Source: Sphingopyxis sp. YF1 (GTDB lineage Bacteria > Pseudomonadota > Alphaproteobacteria > Sphingomonadales > Sphingomonadaceae). Taken from it: a DNA stretch of 64,000 nucleotides. Location: assembly GCF_022701295.1 (NCBI RefSeq), contig NZ_CP033204.1, positions 3,286,001 to 3,350,000 of the forward strand. The letters are read 5' to 3'. The notes beneath the pieces were generated by a model that worked only from the letters and a program-made list of their open reading frames with translations, was not told where the DNA came from and searched no databases. Shown in pieces: positions 1 to 10,773 of this stretch. The translations under genes were made by a program, and so were the position numbers. The first letter of the stretch is position 1. Each line of letters starts with the position of its first letter.

Positions 1-511
1 CATGCTCCATCGCGCCGTGATCCATCGCCGCGCCGTCGCCGCTCGTGTCGGTCGACGCCTGCTTGATCGGCATGTCGAACAGGATGCGTTCATTGTTGTT
101 GTTGGTGAAGACGAACGCCATCGGCAGCTTGCCCGCGCGCACCGCGGCGGGATTGATGTTCCAGATCATCAGATGCTTGCCGCCCTGCTTGAACACCAGT
201 TCGCCCTTCGCGGGCACCGCGGCGCGGTCGAGCGGCTTCATCGTCATCACGCCGTTTTCCTTGACGCTTTCGTGCATCTCGACGCGCTGCGCGAGATCGG
301 CGGTCACCGCGACGAGCTCGACCGGCACCGGGCCGCCCTGGACGCGGAAATAGCCGACCGCGGGACGGTCGGGGGTCGCGCCCATCACGATATGCCCGCT
401 CACCACGTTGAGCGGCTGGCCCTTGCCGAGATTCTCGCCGCACGCGGCAAGACCAAGCGCGGTCGCGGCGAGCGCGGTGCAGGCGAACAGGCGGGGGGTG
501 AAGGGCTTCAT
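1..511 (-). CDS. PCu(A)C-type periplasmic copper chaperone lipoprotein (3' end outside window)
   Basis: Read on the reverse strand from the ATG at 511, this gives a protein that begins MKPFTPRLFACTALAATALG and then LAAC, a lipoprotein signal with its cleavage-site Cys near residue 24. The mature part matches the PCu(A)C (DUF461) fold: VEMHES, a Met-rich MTMKP stretch, and GGKHLMIW near residue 118, which together form the H-M...H-x-M copper(I) site of this family. Such proteins carry copper to the CuA/CuB centres of cytochrome oxidase in the periplasm. The reading frame stays open to base 1 and ends in a His/Met-rich tail (MDHGAMEH), so only the extreme C-terminus is missing. It is divergent from dnaK, with about 166 bases between the starts. 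Family assignment is firm; the exact client oxidase is not shown. Confidence 0.85.
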   Translation of the reverse strand, partial: MKPFTPRLFACTALAATALGLAACGENLGKGQPLNVVSGHIVMGATPDRPAVGYFRVQGGPVPVELVAVTADLAQRVEMHESVKENGVMTMKPLDRAAVPAKGELVFKQGGKHLMIWNINPAAVRAGKLPMAFVFTNNNNERILFDMPIKQASTDTSGDGAAMDHGAMEH

Positions 512-567
512 GGCATCGGACTCCGTATGGCGAAGAATTTTCCTGTTCCCGATAAGCCGATTGAGTC

Positions 568-595
568 CTTGTGCCAAGGATTAGCGCACCTATAT
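568..595 (+). promoter_or_regulatory. Candidate heat-shock (RpoH-type) promoter of dnaK
   Basis: CTTGTGC at 568-574 and CCTATAT at 589-595 are separated by 14 bases and lie 83 bases before the dnaK ATG. This resembles the alphaproteobacterial sigma-32 consensus (CTTGAAA, 13-15 bases, CCxxATxT). The match is partial, so this is a prediction from spacing, motif and gene context. Confidence 0.4.
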
Positions 596-677
596 CGCGC
601 CCAGAAACCCCAGTCGGGGCCCATGGTATGGCGTGCCTTTTCAGGGCGCCGAAGAAGCAACAAGGACGTGTAATCAT

Positions 678-2582
<1,905 letters not shown>

Positions 2583-2597
2583 GGACTCTCATCCCTA

Positions 2598-2692
2598 TGC
2601 CGTTCGTGCCGGGCTTGTCGAAGCACCGTTCTCCCTCTTCCCCAACGAAGACAGAACGGCCCTTCGACGGGCTCGGGGCGAACGGCTTCGGG
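2598..2692. repeat. Dispersed palindrome, family A (CTTGTCGAAG type), between dnaK and dnaJ
   Basis: Two inverted halves, GTGCCGGGCTTGTCGAAGCA followed by CCGTTCT on the left and AGAACGG, then CCCTTCGACGGGCTCGGG on the right, can fold into one long hairpin. The same unit recurs at 28384-28472, 55940-56025 and 61592-61661. It is a REP-like extragenic element inside a probable operon and could stabilise or attenuate the dnaKJ message. Confidence 0.75.
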
Positions 2693-2711
2693 AAGCGAGG
2701 TTAGGGGCACC

Positions 2712-3827
2712 ATGTCGCTCGACATCGATTATTACGAACTGCTCGAGGTCGAGCGCACCGCCGACGACGCAGCGCTCAAGGCGAGCTACCGCAAGCTGGC
2801 GATGAAGTACCACCCCGACAAGAATCCGGGGTGCGGCGACAGCGAGGCACGCTTCAAGGCGATCAACGAAGCCTATGACGTGCTCAAGGACCCGCAGAAA
2901 CGCGCGGCCTACGACCGGTTCGGCAAGAGCATGCCGCACGGCGCCGCAGGCGGCGGTGCCGATTTCGGGGACATCGGCGACATTTTCGAATCGATCTTCG
3001 GATCGGCGTTCGGCGGCGGCCGCCAGCAGCGCGGCCCGGCGCGCGGCGCCGACCTGCGCTACGACATGGAAATCCGGCTCGAGGATGCCTTCACCGGCAT
3101 CAGCCGCGAGATCCAGGTCGACGTCGCGGCGCGCTGCGACAGCTGCGATGGGTCGGGCGCCAAGCCCGGCACCTCGACGCACCGCTGCACCACCTGCGGC
3201 GGCCACGGCAAGGTGCGTGCGCAGCAGGGCTTTTTCATGGTCGAGCGGACCTGCCCCCACTGTCAGGGATCGGGCGAGGTCATCGCCGATCCGTGCGGCA
3301 CCTGCCACGGCGAAGGGCGCGTCGACCGGCGCAAGACGCTGACCGTCACCATCCCCCCGGGGGTCGACGAGGGAACGCGCATCCGCCTGTCGGGTGAAGG
3401 CGAAAGCGGCGCACGCGGTGCGGCGCCGGGCGACCTCTACATCTTTCTCCACATGGCGCGGCACAAGGTTTTCGAGCGCGAGGGCACGACGCTGTTCACG
3501 CGCGCGCCGATCAGCTTCACCACCGCGGCGCTCGGCGGCTGCATCACCATCCCCGGGCTCGACGGCGCGAAGCACGAGATCAATATCCCGAGCGGCATCC
3601 AGTCGGGCAAGCAGCTCCGCCAGCGCGGGGCGGGCATGCCGGTGCTCAACGGCCGCGGCCACGGCGACCTCGTCGTCCAGATCGACGTCGAAACGCCGAC
3701 GAAGCTCAGCGCCAAGCAGAAGGAACTGCTCCAGGCCTTCCGCGAGACCGAGACCGGCGACGAATGCCCCGCGAGTCAGGGCTTTTTCGGCCGCATCAAG
3801 GACATGTGGGACGATCTGACCGACTGA
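2712..3827 (+). CDS. dnaJ: Co-chaperone DnaJ (Hsp40, class A)
   Basis: Stimulates DnaK ATP hydrolysis and delivers substrates to it. The 371-residue product has all class A domains in order: a J domain with the HPD motif at residues 34-36, a Gly/Phe-rich linker (about 72-115), a zinc-finger domain with four CxxCxGxG repeats (Cys 143/146, 160/163, 182/185, 196/199), then the two beta-sandwich substrate-binding domains and a short C-terminal helix. Starting at MSLDIDYYELLEV puts the J domain at the normal distance from the N-terminus. It sits directly after dnaK in the same direction, the standard chaperone pair. No U-rich terminator is seen downstream; the following 480 bases are repeats. Confidence 0.97.
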   Translation: MSLDIDYYELLEVERTADDAALKASYRKLAMKYHPDKNPGCGDSEARFKAINEAYDVLKDPQKRAAYDRFGKSMPHGAAGGGADFGDIGDIFESIFGSAFGGGRQQRGPARGADLRYDMEIRLEDAFTGISREIQVDVAARCDSCDGSGAKPGTSTHRCTTCGGHGKVRAQQGFFMVERTCPHCQGSGEVIADPCGTCHGEGRVDRRKTLTVTIPPGVDEGTRIRLSGEGESGARGAAPGDLYIFLHMARHKVFEREGTTLFTRAPISFTTAALGGCITIPGLDGAKHEINIPSGIQSGKQLRQRGAGMPVLNGRGHGDLVVQIDVETPTKLSAKQKELLQAFRETETGDECPASQGFFGRIKDMWDDLTD

Positions 3828-3939
3828 GCGCCCCGTCGCCTCCGCGCAGGCCGGGGGCCGCCGGAGGGTGCATTGCGGCGTGAAGCGACGACCGCCTTCC
3901 GACGCGGACGACGGACAAGATTCGGGCAGCGCCATGGCA

Positions 3940-4245
3940 AACCCGACAACGGCGGGTAACGCCCGATTGCGGACGTCAGAGATGTGCATCCCGGCGAAAG
4001 CCGGGCCCAGAGTGCCGACACGAACCCGGCGTGTTTCTGCAATGGACTCCGGCTTTCGCCGGGGCGCACGGAGGGCTGTATTCGGTCGTTTTCCGTCATC
4101 CCGGCGAAGGCCGGGATCCCGCCCTGCAAGCCATGACGCATCGGCGAGATCCCGGCCTTCGCCGGGATGACGACTGGAAATGGTCGCGGTCCGCTCTCCA
4201 CCCCTTTTGCCGTTCACGGTCGATCTGGGTGCAATGACGGCAATC
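3940..4245. repeat. Mosaic of intergenic palindromes (family B, CCCGGCGAAAGCCGGG type)
   Basis: The space between dnaJ and the next gene has no convincing gene. It holds at least four short hairpins built on CCCGGCGAAAGCCGGG or CCCGGCGAAGGCCGGG-like cores, at about 3988-4010, 4050-4066, 4096-4118 and 4147-4172. Read on the reverse strand, the block from about 4245 back to 3985 lines up with 23620-23750 (GAGCGGACCGCG, then CCATTTCC, then GTCCATTGCAGAAACACGCC and TTCGTGTCGGCA), with an extra hairpin unit inserted here. A shorter related copy lies at 54376-54500. This is a non-coding, MITE-like composite. Confidence 0.75.
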
Positions 4246-4313
4246 GACCGATTGTCGCCATTCGTTTGCTGTGCCAGATCACCTGCATGCGGACATTCCG
4301 ATCTGGGGGCAGC

Positions 4314-4655
4314 ATGGACGAACGGCAGAAAGAGAGAGAATATGGGTTCGGTCGGTTCAGGGAATATCGAAATCACATTGCCTATGTCGTGATGGGGGCT
4401 TCGCTCGGATTTCCGGAACGCGATTGGGACGAGCCAATGACGCTCGACAAAGCCTATGATATTTTGCGCCGTGGCCTTCCGGTATCATTCGACCGCATCA
4501 AAGACAAAGAAGCTATCCCACCAGCGACGGCGTTGCTGGAAGCGTCGTACGCAGCTTTCAAACGGGGCGATATTAAAAGCGGGGCGCACCTTCTTCAGGA
4601 TTTCGATTCGAAGCTGCTCGATCTTCGACGCGGCCGACCCAAAAAATCCGGCTAA
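4314..4655 (+). CDS. Small hypothetical protein
   Basis: Encodes a soluble 113-residue protein beginning MDERQKEREYGFGRFREYRN. I do not recognise a family. A GGGGGC ribosome-binding sequence ends just before the ATG at 4314, which supports this start over upstream in-frame starts lying in repeat DNA. The product has a charged N-terminus, a central helical segment (TLDKAYDILRRGLPVSF) and a basic C-terminal RRGRPKKSG. Base and codon use are visibly less GC-rich than the flanking dnaJ and patatin genes (codons such as GAT, ATT, TTT, TCA), suggesting horizontal origin or a weakly expressed orphan. It stands alone, convergent with the patatin gene. Confidence 0.55.
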   Translation: MDERQKEREYGFGRFREYRNHIAYVVMGASLGFPERDWDEPMTLDKAYDILRRGLPVSFDRIKDKEAIPPATALLEASYAAFKRGDIKSGAHLLQDFDSKLLDLRRGRPKKSG

Positions 4656-4756
4656 GCTGCGCCTGCTCTTGTGCGAAAGTACCAAGAACAGACTATCGCT
4701 TAACCACCCCAAAGCCGCCATCGACGTCGCATTTGCGATCTCCGCAATCGCCCGGC

Positions 4757-7075
4757 CTAAGCGCGATCGACCTCGCCCCTGATCTCCGCGATCAGCGCCT
4801 CCACCTTGGGCAGCCGCCCTTCTTCTTCATCGAGGATCGCATGGAAGGTGCGACGCTTGATCGCCGCCAACTCGCGCGGGGTCAGCGCACCGTCGCCCGT
4901 CACGCTTGACGCCACGATGTCGATCAAGCGGTCGGCGCCGTGCAGGCGTCCCCACAGATAGTCGTTCTCGCGATACGCGCGGCTGAAGAAAGCGCCGAAG
5001 CTGTTGAACTCGATCCCCTTGAGCATCGCCTGCGCGCCCCCGGTGCGGATCGCGGTGGCGTCGGAGGGCGAAATGCGATCGATCTTGATCGGGTCGAATT
5101 CGTCGAACCCCTCGCCCTGAAGCAACGGCAGGGTCGCGATGTCGTAGAAGGGATAGCCGAGATAGGCGAGCAGCAGCGTGCGGCGATCGTCCCTGGGCAG
5201 CGCCGCCAGCCCTTCGGCGATCAGCACGTCGGCCTCGGTATCAACGGCGACGAGGTCGCGCCGCGCCGCGATCGCGTCGATCCATGCGCCCGGCGGGGCA
5301 TCGGCGGTTACGTCGAGCCCTTCGAGCCAGCGGTCGGCCTCGCGCTCGAGATAGCGACCGAGCGCTTTGAAGATCGCCTCGCGCATCGCTTCGCACACCG
5401 GATCGCGCGCTTCGCGCGTCGCCTCGACCGCGGTGTCGAGTTCGCGCGCAAGGAAACGCAGCCGGCGGACGCGGAATCCGAGGTCGTGCGCGCGGAAAAA
5501 GGCAATCGCGTCGCCGCTCGCGCCCGCACCCTTGCGTCCCGAAATGCGGTCGAGCCCGCGCGCGCGCACCTCGTCCCACAGCGCCCGCCGCCGGTTGGCG
5601 CGGTGCACCGCGCCTTCGGGCGGAGCAACCCGGTCGACCGCCGCCACCAGTCCCTCGACCACCGCCGACAGCTTGAGATGGCCATAGGGTGCATAAGCGA
5701 AGCCCGCGCGCGCCGCTGCCTGCTCCTGCGCCTTGGCGCGCCATTTGGCGAGCCGCGCCGGGGTCGGCGTGTCGAGGAAGAAGGTCGTGCCGAACAGCGC
5801 CGCGACCTGTTCCTCGACCTCGACCTTCATCGCGTCGACGATGCGCTGCATGCGGCGGATGCGCCGCGACATGCCCTCGATCGCCTCGACATTGTCGCGA
5901 ATCGGCTGTTCGCGCGGGATTTCGGAGAGTGCCCCGAGGATCGTCGAGAGAAAGCCCGGAAGTTTCCTCTCCGCCCCCTCGGCGGGATCGCCCGGCTTGC
6001 CGAAGCTGATCGACCTGTAGTCGGGCTTGGGGTCGATATAGACGAAGCGCCGGTCGATCTCGCGCCGTGCCGGGCGCTGTTTCAGCGCGGCGATCGCAGG
6101 GCGGAAGGGTGCATTGGCGAGCACCGAGCCGTCGATCAGCACACGGTCGGCGGGATCGGCCTCGCCGCCCGCGGGCAATTGCACGCGGAGAAAGGCATCG
6201 CGGTCCGGCCACGCGATCGCGCGCGCCGCGAGCACCGCGTCGAGTTCGCGGAGCGTGAAGGGCGGAAAGGCGCCGGGGAAGCTGGCAGTGGCGCGCGCCG
6301 CCGCCGCGAGCGCGGGCACGTCGTCGAGCGCCTCGCCCGCACGCCCGTCGTGACGGAAGCGGATGATCAGCCGATGTTCCTGCTCGGTCACGCGCGGCGG
6401 GCTGTTGAGCGACAGCGGCATGCTGTGCCCGGTGAAGTCGGTGACCGAAACGAACAGATCGATCGGCTGTCCCGCCGGAACCAGCACCGGCCCGCGCGGC
6501 CCCGCCTCCATCGCGTCGAACGCGTCGAGCAGCAGGTTCGAGAAGATCGCGCCGCCGAAGGGCGGCTCGAACCAGCGCGCACGCACGAAACGCGACAGCT
6601 TGGCGCGCACCTCTTCCTGCGCGCCCTCGCCCACCGTCCGGTCGATGACATTGCCGCGCTTCTTCATCGCCCAGCCGGCGATCGGCACCGCCCAGAATTT
6701 GGTCGCCGCCGACAGCGGACGCGCGTCGGGATCGAGCAGACTGTCGACGTCGGCGTCCTCGAGCCACAGGTCGGTGAGCGGGTCGAGCGACTGCCCCGTC
6801 GCCAGCGCGCGCGCGAGGAAGATGCCGTTGATCCCCCCCGCGCTGGCCCCCGCGACGATGTCGGTCAGCACGCGCAGGCGCACGCTCGTCTTTGCCTCGA
6901 TCGCCGCAAGCAGGTCGCGGTAGACGGCGCACGAGCCCGGCAGTTCCTGTCCGTCGTGGAACGCCCGTGACGCCGCGGCGAGGCGCCACACTTCCTTGGT
7001 GATGCCGTGCATATAGACGGCGAGGCTGATGCCGCCGTAGCAAATCAGGGCGAAGCGCAGTTCCTTTTCCCGCAT
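4757..7075 (-). CDS. Patatin-like phospholipase (patatin-related protein with C-terminal DUF3376-like region)
   Basis: Predicted lipid acyl hydrolase using a Ser-Asp dyad. The N-terminus MREKELRFALICYGGISLAVYMHG carries the Gly-rich oxyanion segment (residues 14-24). The nucleophile elbow GASAG lies at 76-80 (Ser78), and the dyad Asp is in LIDGSVLANAPF at Asp315. After the catalytic domain there is a long C-terminal region up to residue 772, matching the large bacterial patatin-related family (TIGR03607/DUF3376 type) rather than small patatins. The start at 7075 is chosen because the oxyanion motif then sits at its normal distance; the frame is open further upstream but over the divergent promoter. 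No signal peptide is evident, so cytoplasmic or peripheral membrane location is likely. It is divergent from the TonB receptor; no functional link between them is shown. Confidence 0.85.
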   Translation of the reverse strand: MREKELRFALICYGGISLAVYMHGITKEVWRLAAASRAFHDGQELPGSCAVYRDLLAAIEAKTSVRLRVLTDIVAGASAGGINGIFLARALATGQSLDPLTDLWLEDADVDSLLDPDARPLSAATKFWAVPIAGWAMKKRGNVIDRTVGEGAQEEVRAKLSRFVRARWFEPPFGGAIFSNLLLDAFDAMEAGPRGPVLVPAGQPIDLFVSVTDFTGHSMPLSLNSPPRVTEQEHRLIIRFRHDGRAGEALDDVPALAAAARATASFPGAFPPFTLRELDAVLAARAIAWPDRDAFLRVQLPAGGEADPADRVLIDGSVLANAPFRPAIAALKQRPARREIDRRFVYIDPKPDYRSISFGKPGDPAEGAERKLPGFLSTILGALSEIPREQPIRDNVEAIEGMSRRIRRMQRIVDAMKVEVEEQVAALFGTTFFLDTPTPARLAKWRAKAQEQAAARAGFAYAPYGHLKLSAVVEGLVAAVDRVAPPEGAVHRANRRRALWDEVRARGLDRISGRKGAGASGDAIAFFRAHDLGFRVRRLRFLARELDTAVEATREARDPVCEAMREAIFKALGRYLEREADRWLEGLDVTADAPPGAWIDAIAARRDLVAVDTEADVLIAEGLAALPRDDRRTLLLAYLGYPFYDIATLPLLQGEGFDEFDPIKIDRISPSDATAIRTGGAQAMLKGIEFNSFGAFFSRAYRENDYLWGRLHGADRLIDIVASSVTGDGALTPRELAAIKRRTFHAILDEEEGRLPKVEALIAEIRGEVDRA

Positions 7076-7176
7076 GACCCGGGTGATAGCAGCGCTTGCA
7101 GGCGCGTGGCGAGAATTTCGACCGGACGCGCGGAAGTTGGCGAAAGTGCCGCGCAGCGTGCATTCCCTCTTGCATA

Positions 7177-7191
7177 TGCGAATGTGTCGCA
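7177..7191. promoter_or_regulatory. Candidate Fur-like operator upstream of the TonB receptor
   Basis: TGCGA, 5 bases, TCGCA forms a perfect dyad 30 bases before the receptor start, and GCATATGC just upstream is also palindromic. The TGCGAAT-type half-site resembles proteobacterial Fur boxes. Assignment rests on the dyad and on the downstream receptor being of iron-uptake type. Confidence 0.35.
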
Positions 7192-7220
7192 CTAGCGGGC
7201 TCTCCGGACAGGAGTTGAGA

Positions 7221-9443
7221 ATGAATCGCAAGTTGTTCGCCGCCGCGCTCGCCGGCACCGCCCTTTCGACGCCCGCCTTCGCGCAGCAGGATGCCGCACC
7301 GGTGGCCGAAGACGGCGGCGCCGAGACGATCGTCGTCACCGCGGCGCGCACCATATTGCCCCCCAATGCGCTGCCGCTGACGATCGACGTCATCGGCAAG
7401 GACAGCCTCGACCAGCAGATCGCGATTTCGGGTTCGGTGACCGACGCAGTCGCGACGCTGACCCCCAGCTTCTCGCCGACGCGGCAGAAATTGTCGGGCG
7501 CGGGCGAAACGCTGCGCGGACGCTCGCCGCTCTATGCGATCAACGGCATTCCGCAGTCGACCCCGATGCGCGACGGCAGCCGCGACGGCTTCACCGTCGA
7601 CGGCTTCTTCGTCGACCGCGTCGAGCTGATCTATGGCTCGAACGCGCTGCAGGGCATCGGCGGCACCGGCGGCATCGTCAACCAGGTCACCGTCGGTGCG
7701 CCGAGCACCGAAGGCCTGTCGGGCCGCCTGCTGTTGCAGGGTACCGCCGACGACGGCTTCAGCAAGGATGGACTCGGCGGCAAGGTCGCGGGCCTCGTCC
7801 AGTACAAGGCCGACCGCTTCGACGCGACCTTCGGCGCCGCGTGGGAAAAGCGCGGTGCCTTTTACGATGGCGAGGGGCGCCGCATCGGCATCAACCTGAC
7901 GCAGGGCGAAACGCAGGATTCGAAGGCGCTCTCGCTGTTCGCGCGGCTTGGTTACGAAGTGACCGACACGATGCGGCTCGACCTGATCGCGAGCCGGTTC
8001 GAGCTCAAAGGCGACGGCGATTATGTCGCGGTCGCGGGCAACCGCCTGACCGGCGTCCCGACGAGCGCGGTGCACGGCACCCCGCCGGGCAAGTCGGCGC
8101 AGAATCGCACCGAAAGCGTCGCGCTGTCGCTGACCGACAGCAACCTCGGCGGCGGCAATTTCGTCAGCCAGATCTTCTTCAACCGCAGCCGCGACACCTT
8201 CGGCGGCGAGATCAACCCGCAGGCGACCTTCCAGGACCCCGCGCTCGCGCCGGTCGGCACCCTGTTCGACCAGTCGCAGAACCGGTCGCGCAAGCTTGGC
8301 GCCAAAATCAGCTACGAACGCGCGGTGCCGGGTTTCGAGAATCTGACCGTCACGCTCGGCTTCGATGCCCTCTTCGACAAGACCGAGCAGGCGCTGATCG
8401 CGACCGGGCGCGTCTGGGTGCCGCCGAGCGATTTCCGCAGCCTCGCGCCCTTCGGTCAGGCGAATCTGAAGCTGTTCGACGGGATCGTCCGCGTCGCCGG
8501 CGGGGTGCGCTGGGAAAATGTCCGGATCAAGATCGACGATTATCACACGCTGGCGTCGACGACCTTCCGCGCCTGTTCGGCCACGGTCACGACGAATTGC
8601 GGCGTTTCGACCTATGGCGGCGTCGACGTCGCGGGCGCCAAGCCCAGCTTCAAGGACCTGCTGGTCAACGGCGGCGTCATCGTCGAGCCGTGGGACGGAA
8701 TCCGCGCCTATGCGAGCTATGCCGAGGGCTTCACCGTCCCCGACATCGGCCGCATCACCCGCTCGGTCGGCGAGGCCGGATTTTCGGTGAACTCGATCGG
8801 GGTCGACCCGATCGTCTCGAACAATCGCGAAATCGGCCTCGAAGTGAAGCGCGGCCCGCTCGACGCGTCGGCGGCCTATTTCTGGTCGTCGAGCGACAAG
8901 GGGCAGTTGCTGATCCAGGGCACCGACCGCAATTTCGACGTCCAGCGGCTGCGCATCGAGATCCAGGGGCTCGAACTCAACCTCGGCGTGCGCCTGCCGA
9001 TCGACGGGCTCAAGCTCAATGTCGGCTATGCGCACATCAAGGGCCTGTTCGACAGCGACGCCTCGCGCGGCGCGCCCGACGGGATCGTCGATACCGACCT
9101 CGACGGCGTCAACATCTCGCCCGATCGCGTCAACCTGTCGGCGAGCTATGCCAAGGGGCCGCTGTCGGCGCTGGTGCAGACGCAATTCTTCCTGTCGCGC
9201 AGCTTCCATGCGATGGAGGGCAAGCCCCAGCCCAACCAGGCCAATAATTTCGGCGGCTACAACATCACCGACGCCAGCATCCGCTACGACACCGGCTTCG
9301 GCGGCCTCAGCCTGTCGGTGCAGAATCTGTTCGACAAATTCTACATCGACTATTCGAGCGACACGCGGCTGCCGACCGACAATCTCGCCTTCTTCGCGGG
9401 ACGCGGGCGGACCTTCACGCTCGGCTGGGATTACCGCTTTTGA
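7221..9443 (+). CDS. TonB-dependent outer-membrane receptor (siderophore/iron type)
   Basis: Energised outer-membrane transporter, probably for an iron chelate. The 740-residue product has a signal peptide (MNRKLFAAALAGTALSTPAFA, cut near residue 21), a TonB box ETIVVTAAR around 34-42, a plug domain with the conserved VDGFFVDRVELIYGSNALQGIGGTGGIVN core, and a 22-strand-type barrel ending in an aromatic C-terminus (FTLGWDYRF). The ATG at 7221 follows GGAG by about 6 bases and directly yields the signal peptide; the frame upstream is open but lies over the divergent promoter. The next gene is a PepSY-domain membrane protein, a pairing typical of siderophore-uptake loci where the inner-membrane protein may reduce or release iron. 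The substrate cannot be read from sequence. Confidence 0.93.
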   Translation: MNRKLFAAALAGTALSTPAFAQQDAAPVAEDGGAETIVVTAARTILPPNALPLTIDVIGKDSLDQQIAISGSVTDAVATLTPSFSPTRQKLSGAGETLRGRSPLYAINGIPQSTPMRDGSRDGFTVDGFFVDRVELIYGSNALQGIGGTGGIVNQVTVGAPSTEGLSGRLLLQGTADDGFSKDGLGGKVAGLVQYKADRFDATFGAAWEKRGAFYDGEGRRIGINLTQGETQDSKALSLFARLGYEVTDTMRLDLIASRFELKGDGDYVAVAGNRLTGVPTSAVHGTPPGKSAQNRTESVALSLTDSNLGGGNFVSQIFFNRSRDTFGGEINPQATFQDPALAPVGTLFDQSQNRSRKLGAKISYERAVPGFENLTVTLGFDALFDKTEQALIATGRVWVPPSDFRSLAPFGQANLKLFDGIVRVAGGVRWENVRIKIDDYHTLASTTFRACSATVTTNCGVSTYGGVDVAGAKPSFKDLLVNGGVIVEPWDGIRAYASYAEGFTVPDIGRITRSVGEAGFSVNSIGVDPIVSNNREIGLEVKRGPLDASAAYFWSSSDKGQLLIQGTDRNFDVQRLRIEIQGLELNLGVRLPIDGLKLNVGYAHIKGLFDSDASRGAPDGIVDTDLDGVNISPDRVNLSASYAKGPLSALVQTQFFLSRSFHAMEGKPQPNQANNFGGYNITDASIRYDTGFGGLSLSVQNLFDKFYIDYSSDTRLPTDNLAFFAGRGRTFTLGWDYRF

Positions 9444-9453
9444 TTTTTCCTTC

Positions 9454-9541
9454 CGTCATTGCGAGCGAAGCGAAGCAATCCAGCGCGGGTTTACGCCGCG
9501 CCTGGCTTGCCGCGTCGGCTCCGGCCCCTCGCAATGACGAT
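9454..9541. repeat. Dispersed palindrome, family C (GTCATTGCGAGCGAAG type)
   Basis: The left arm CGTCATTGCGAGCGAAG and the right arm CCTCGCAATGACG are inverted around about 50 bases. The unit is of the widespread extragenic GTCATTGCGAGCGAAGCGAA class. It lies between the receptor and PepSY genes. Confidence 0.7.
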
Positions 9542-9561
9542 GTTGATCGAGTGACCGCCCG

Positions 9562-10662
9562 ATGATGAAATTGCTCGACACGCTCCACCGCTGGACCGGC
9601 GGCCTGCTCGGCCTCGTGCTCGCGCTGCTCGGCCTGTCGGGCACGATCCTGCTCTACGAGCATCTGTGGATCGGGCTGCCGGGCACCGGCGATCCGCTGC
9701 GCGGCGACCTCGCGACGGTCGCCGCGACCACCGAGCGGCTGATGGCGATGCCCGGCGCGCAGGGCATCATCTATGCCGACGGGCGTTTCGGGCTGCACCA
9801 GCTCCGCTTCGGTGCGCCGAACGGCGGCGATACCGGCGCCTATGCCAGCCAGGCGGGCGAGATCGTCACGCGCTGGGCGAGCCAGTGGGAGCGACCCGAA
9901 CTCTGGATCTTCGACTTCCATCATCATCTCTTCGCGGGCGACAGCGGCGAATGGGTGATCGGGATCGCGGGGCTCGCGGGCCTGTTCTTCGTGATCTCGG
10001 GCGTGATCCTGTGGTGGCGCACGCGCAAGACCTTCCAGTTGCGGCTGTGGCCCAGGCGGATGTCGCGCCCGGCGATCGTGATGCACCACCGCGACCTCGG
10101 CATCATCGCGGCACCGCTGCTGCTGATCTCGGTCGTCACCGGCACGATGATGATCTTTCGCCCCTTCGCGATGGTGATGATCGCGCCGTTCGGGTCGCCC
10201 GCCGAAGCCGCCAAAGCGATCGAGCCGCCGAAATACAGCGGCGGCCCGCTCGCCGCGAAACCCGATTATACCGCGATGCTGACCGAAGCGCGGCGGCGCT
10301 TTCCCGACGCCGAATTCCGAATCCTCAGCCTGCCGCGCAAATCCGGCGACCCGATCATGCTGCGCATGCGCCAGCAGGCCGAATGGCTGCCCAACGGCCG
10401 TTCGACATTGTGGTTCGACGCCGCGACCGGCCAGGTGCTCGGCGCCCGCGACGCGCTGACCATGCCCGGCGGCGCACAGGCGTTCAACAAGGCCTTCCCG
10501 ATCCACGCGTCGAAGATCGGCGGCTGGCCCTGGCGGATCGTCATGACGCTTTCGGGAATGGCGATGACGATGCTCGGCAGCTTCGCGGTGTGGACCTTCT
10601 GGTTCCGCCGCCCGAAACCCGCGAAGCCTCGCGCCGGGAAAGCGGCGCTCGCAACCAGCTGA
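9562..10662 (+). CDS. PepSY-associated inner-membrane protein, possible iron-siderophore reductase
   Basis: A 366-residue protein of the PepSY-associated TM-helix family. It has a membrane segment at about residues 13-35 (GGLLGLVLALLGLSGTILLY), others near 132-153 (WVIGIAGLAGLFFVISGVIL) and 180-198, and a fourth at the C-terminus (about 328-350, TLSGMAMTMLGSFAVWTFWF). Two periplasmic PepSY-like modules lie between them. The His-rich DFHHHLFAGDSGEW and MHHRDLG motifs are the conserved, probable haem-binding histidines of this family. Members next to TonB receptors are proposed to act as ferric-siderophore reductases in the inner membrane. The start is ambiguous between two adjacent ATG codons (9562, 9565). 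The next gene begins a separately regulated unit. Confidence 0.85.
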   Translation: MMKLLDTLHRWTGGLLGLVLALLGLSGTILLYEHLWIGLPGTGDPLRGDLATVAATTERLMAMPGAQGIIYADGRFGLHQLRFGAPNGGDTGAYASQAGEIVTRWASQWERPELWIFDFHHHLFAGDSGEWVIGIAGLAGLFFVISGVILWWRTRKTFQLRLWPRRMSRPAIVMHHRDLGIIAAPLLLISVVTGTMMIFRPFAMVMIAPFGSPAEAAKAIEPPKYSGGPLAAKPDYTAMLTEARRRFPDAEFRILSLPRKSGDPIMLRMRQQAEWLPNGRSTLWFDAATGQVLGARDALTMPGGAQAFNKAFPIHASKIGGWPWRIVMTLSGMAMTMLGSFAVWTFWFRRPKPAKPRAGKAALATS

Positions 10663-10707
10663 TCCCTTCGCATCGGCACGCCTTTCGCGGGTCCGGTGAC
10701 TCACCCC

Positions 10708-10748
10708 AATACTTAGGGATTGACCTAAGTATTTTCCGACCATAGACT
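10708..10748 (+). promoter_or_regulatory. ArsR-type operator overlapping a sigma-70 promoter
   Basis: AATACTTAGG (10708-10717) and CCTAAGTATT (10724-10733) are perfect 10-bp inverted arms around GATTGA. The right arm overlaps a TTGACC -35 (10720-10725) that is 17 bases from TAGACT (10743-10748). The long perfect dyad over the -35, immediately upstream of an ArsR-family gene, is the arrangement expected for autorepression. Confidence 0.75.
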
Positions 10749-10773
10749 GGACCCCGCAAAAGGAAGCCCCGCC

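Noticed and set aside
5241..9209. 1322-residue reverse-strand open frame
   Set aside because: It covers the patatin gene in another frame and the antisense of the TonB receptor; composition is low-complexity Arg/Ala.
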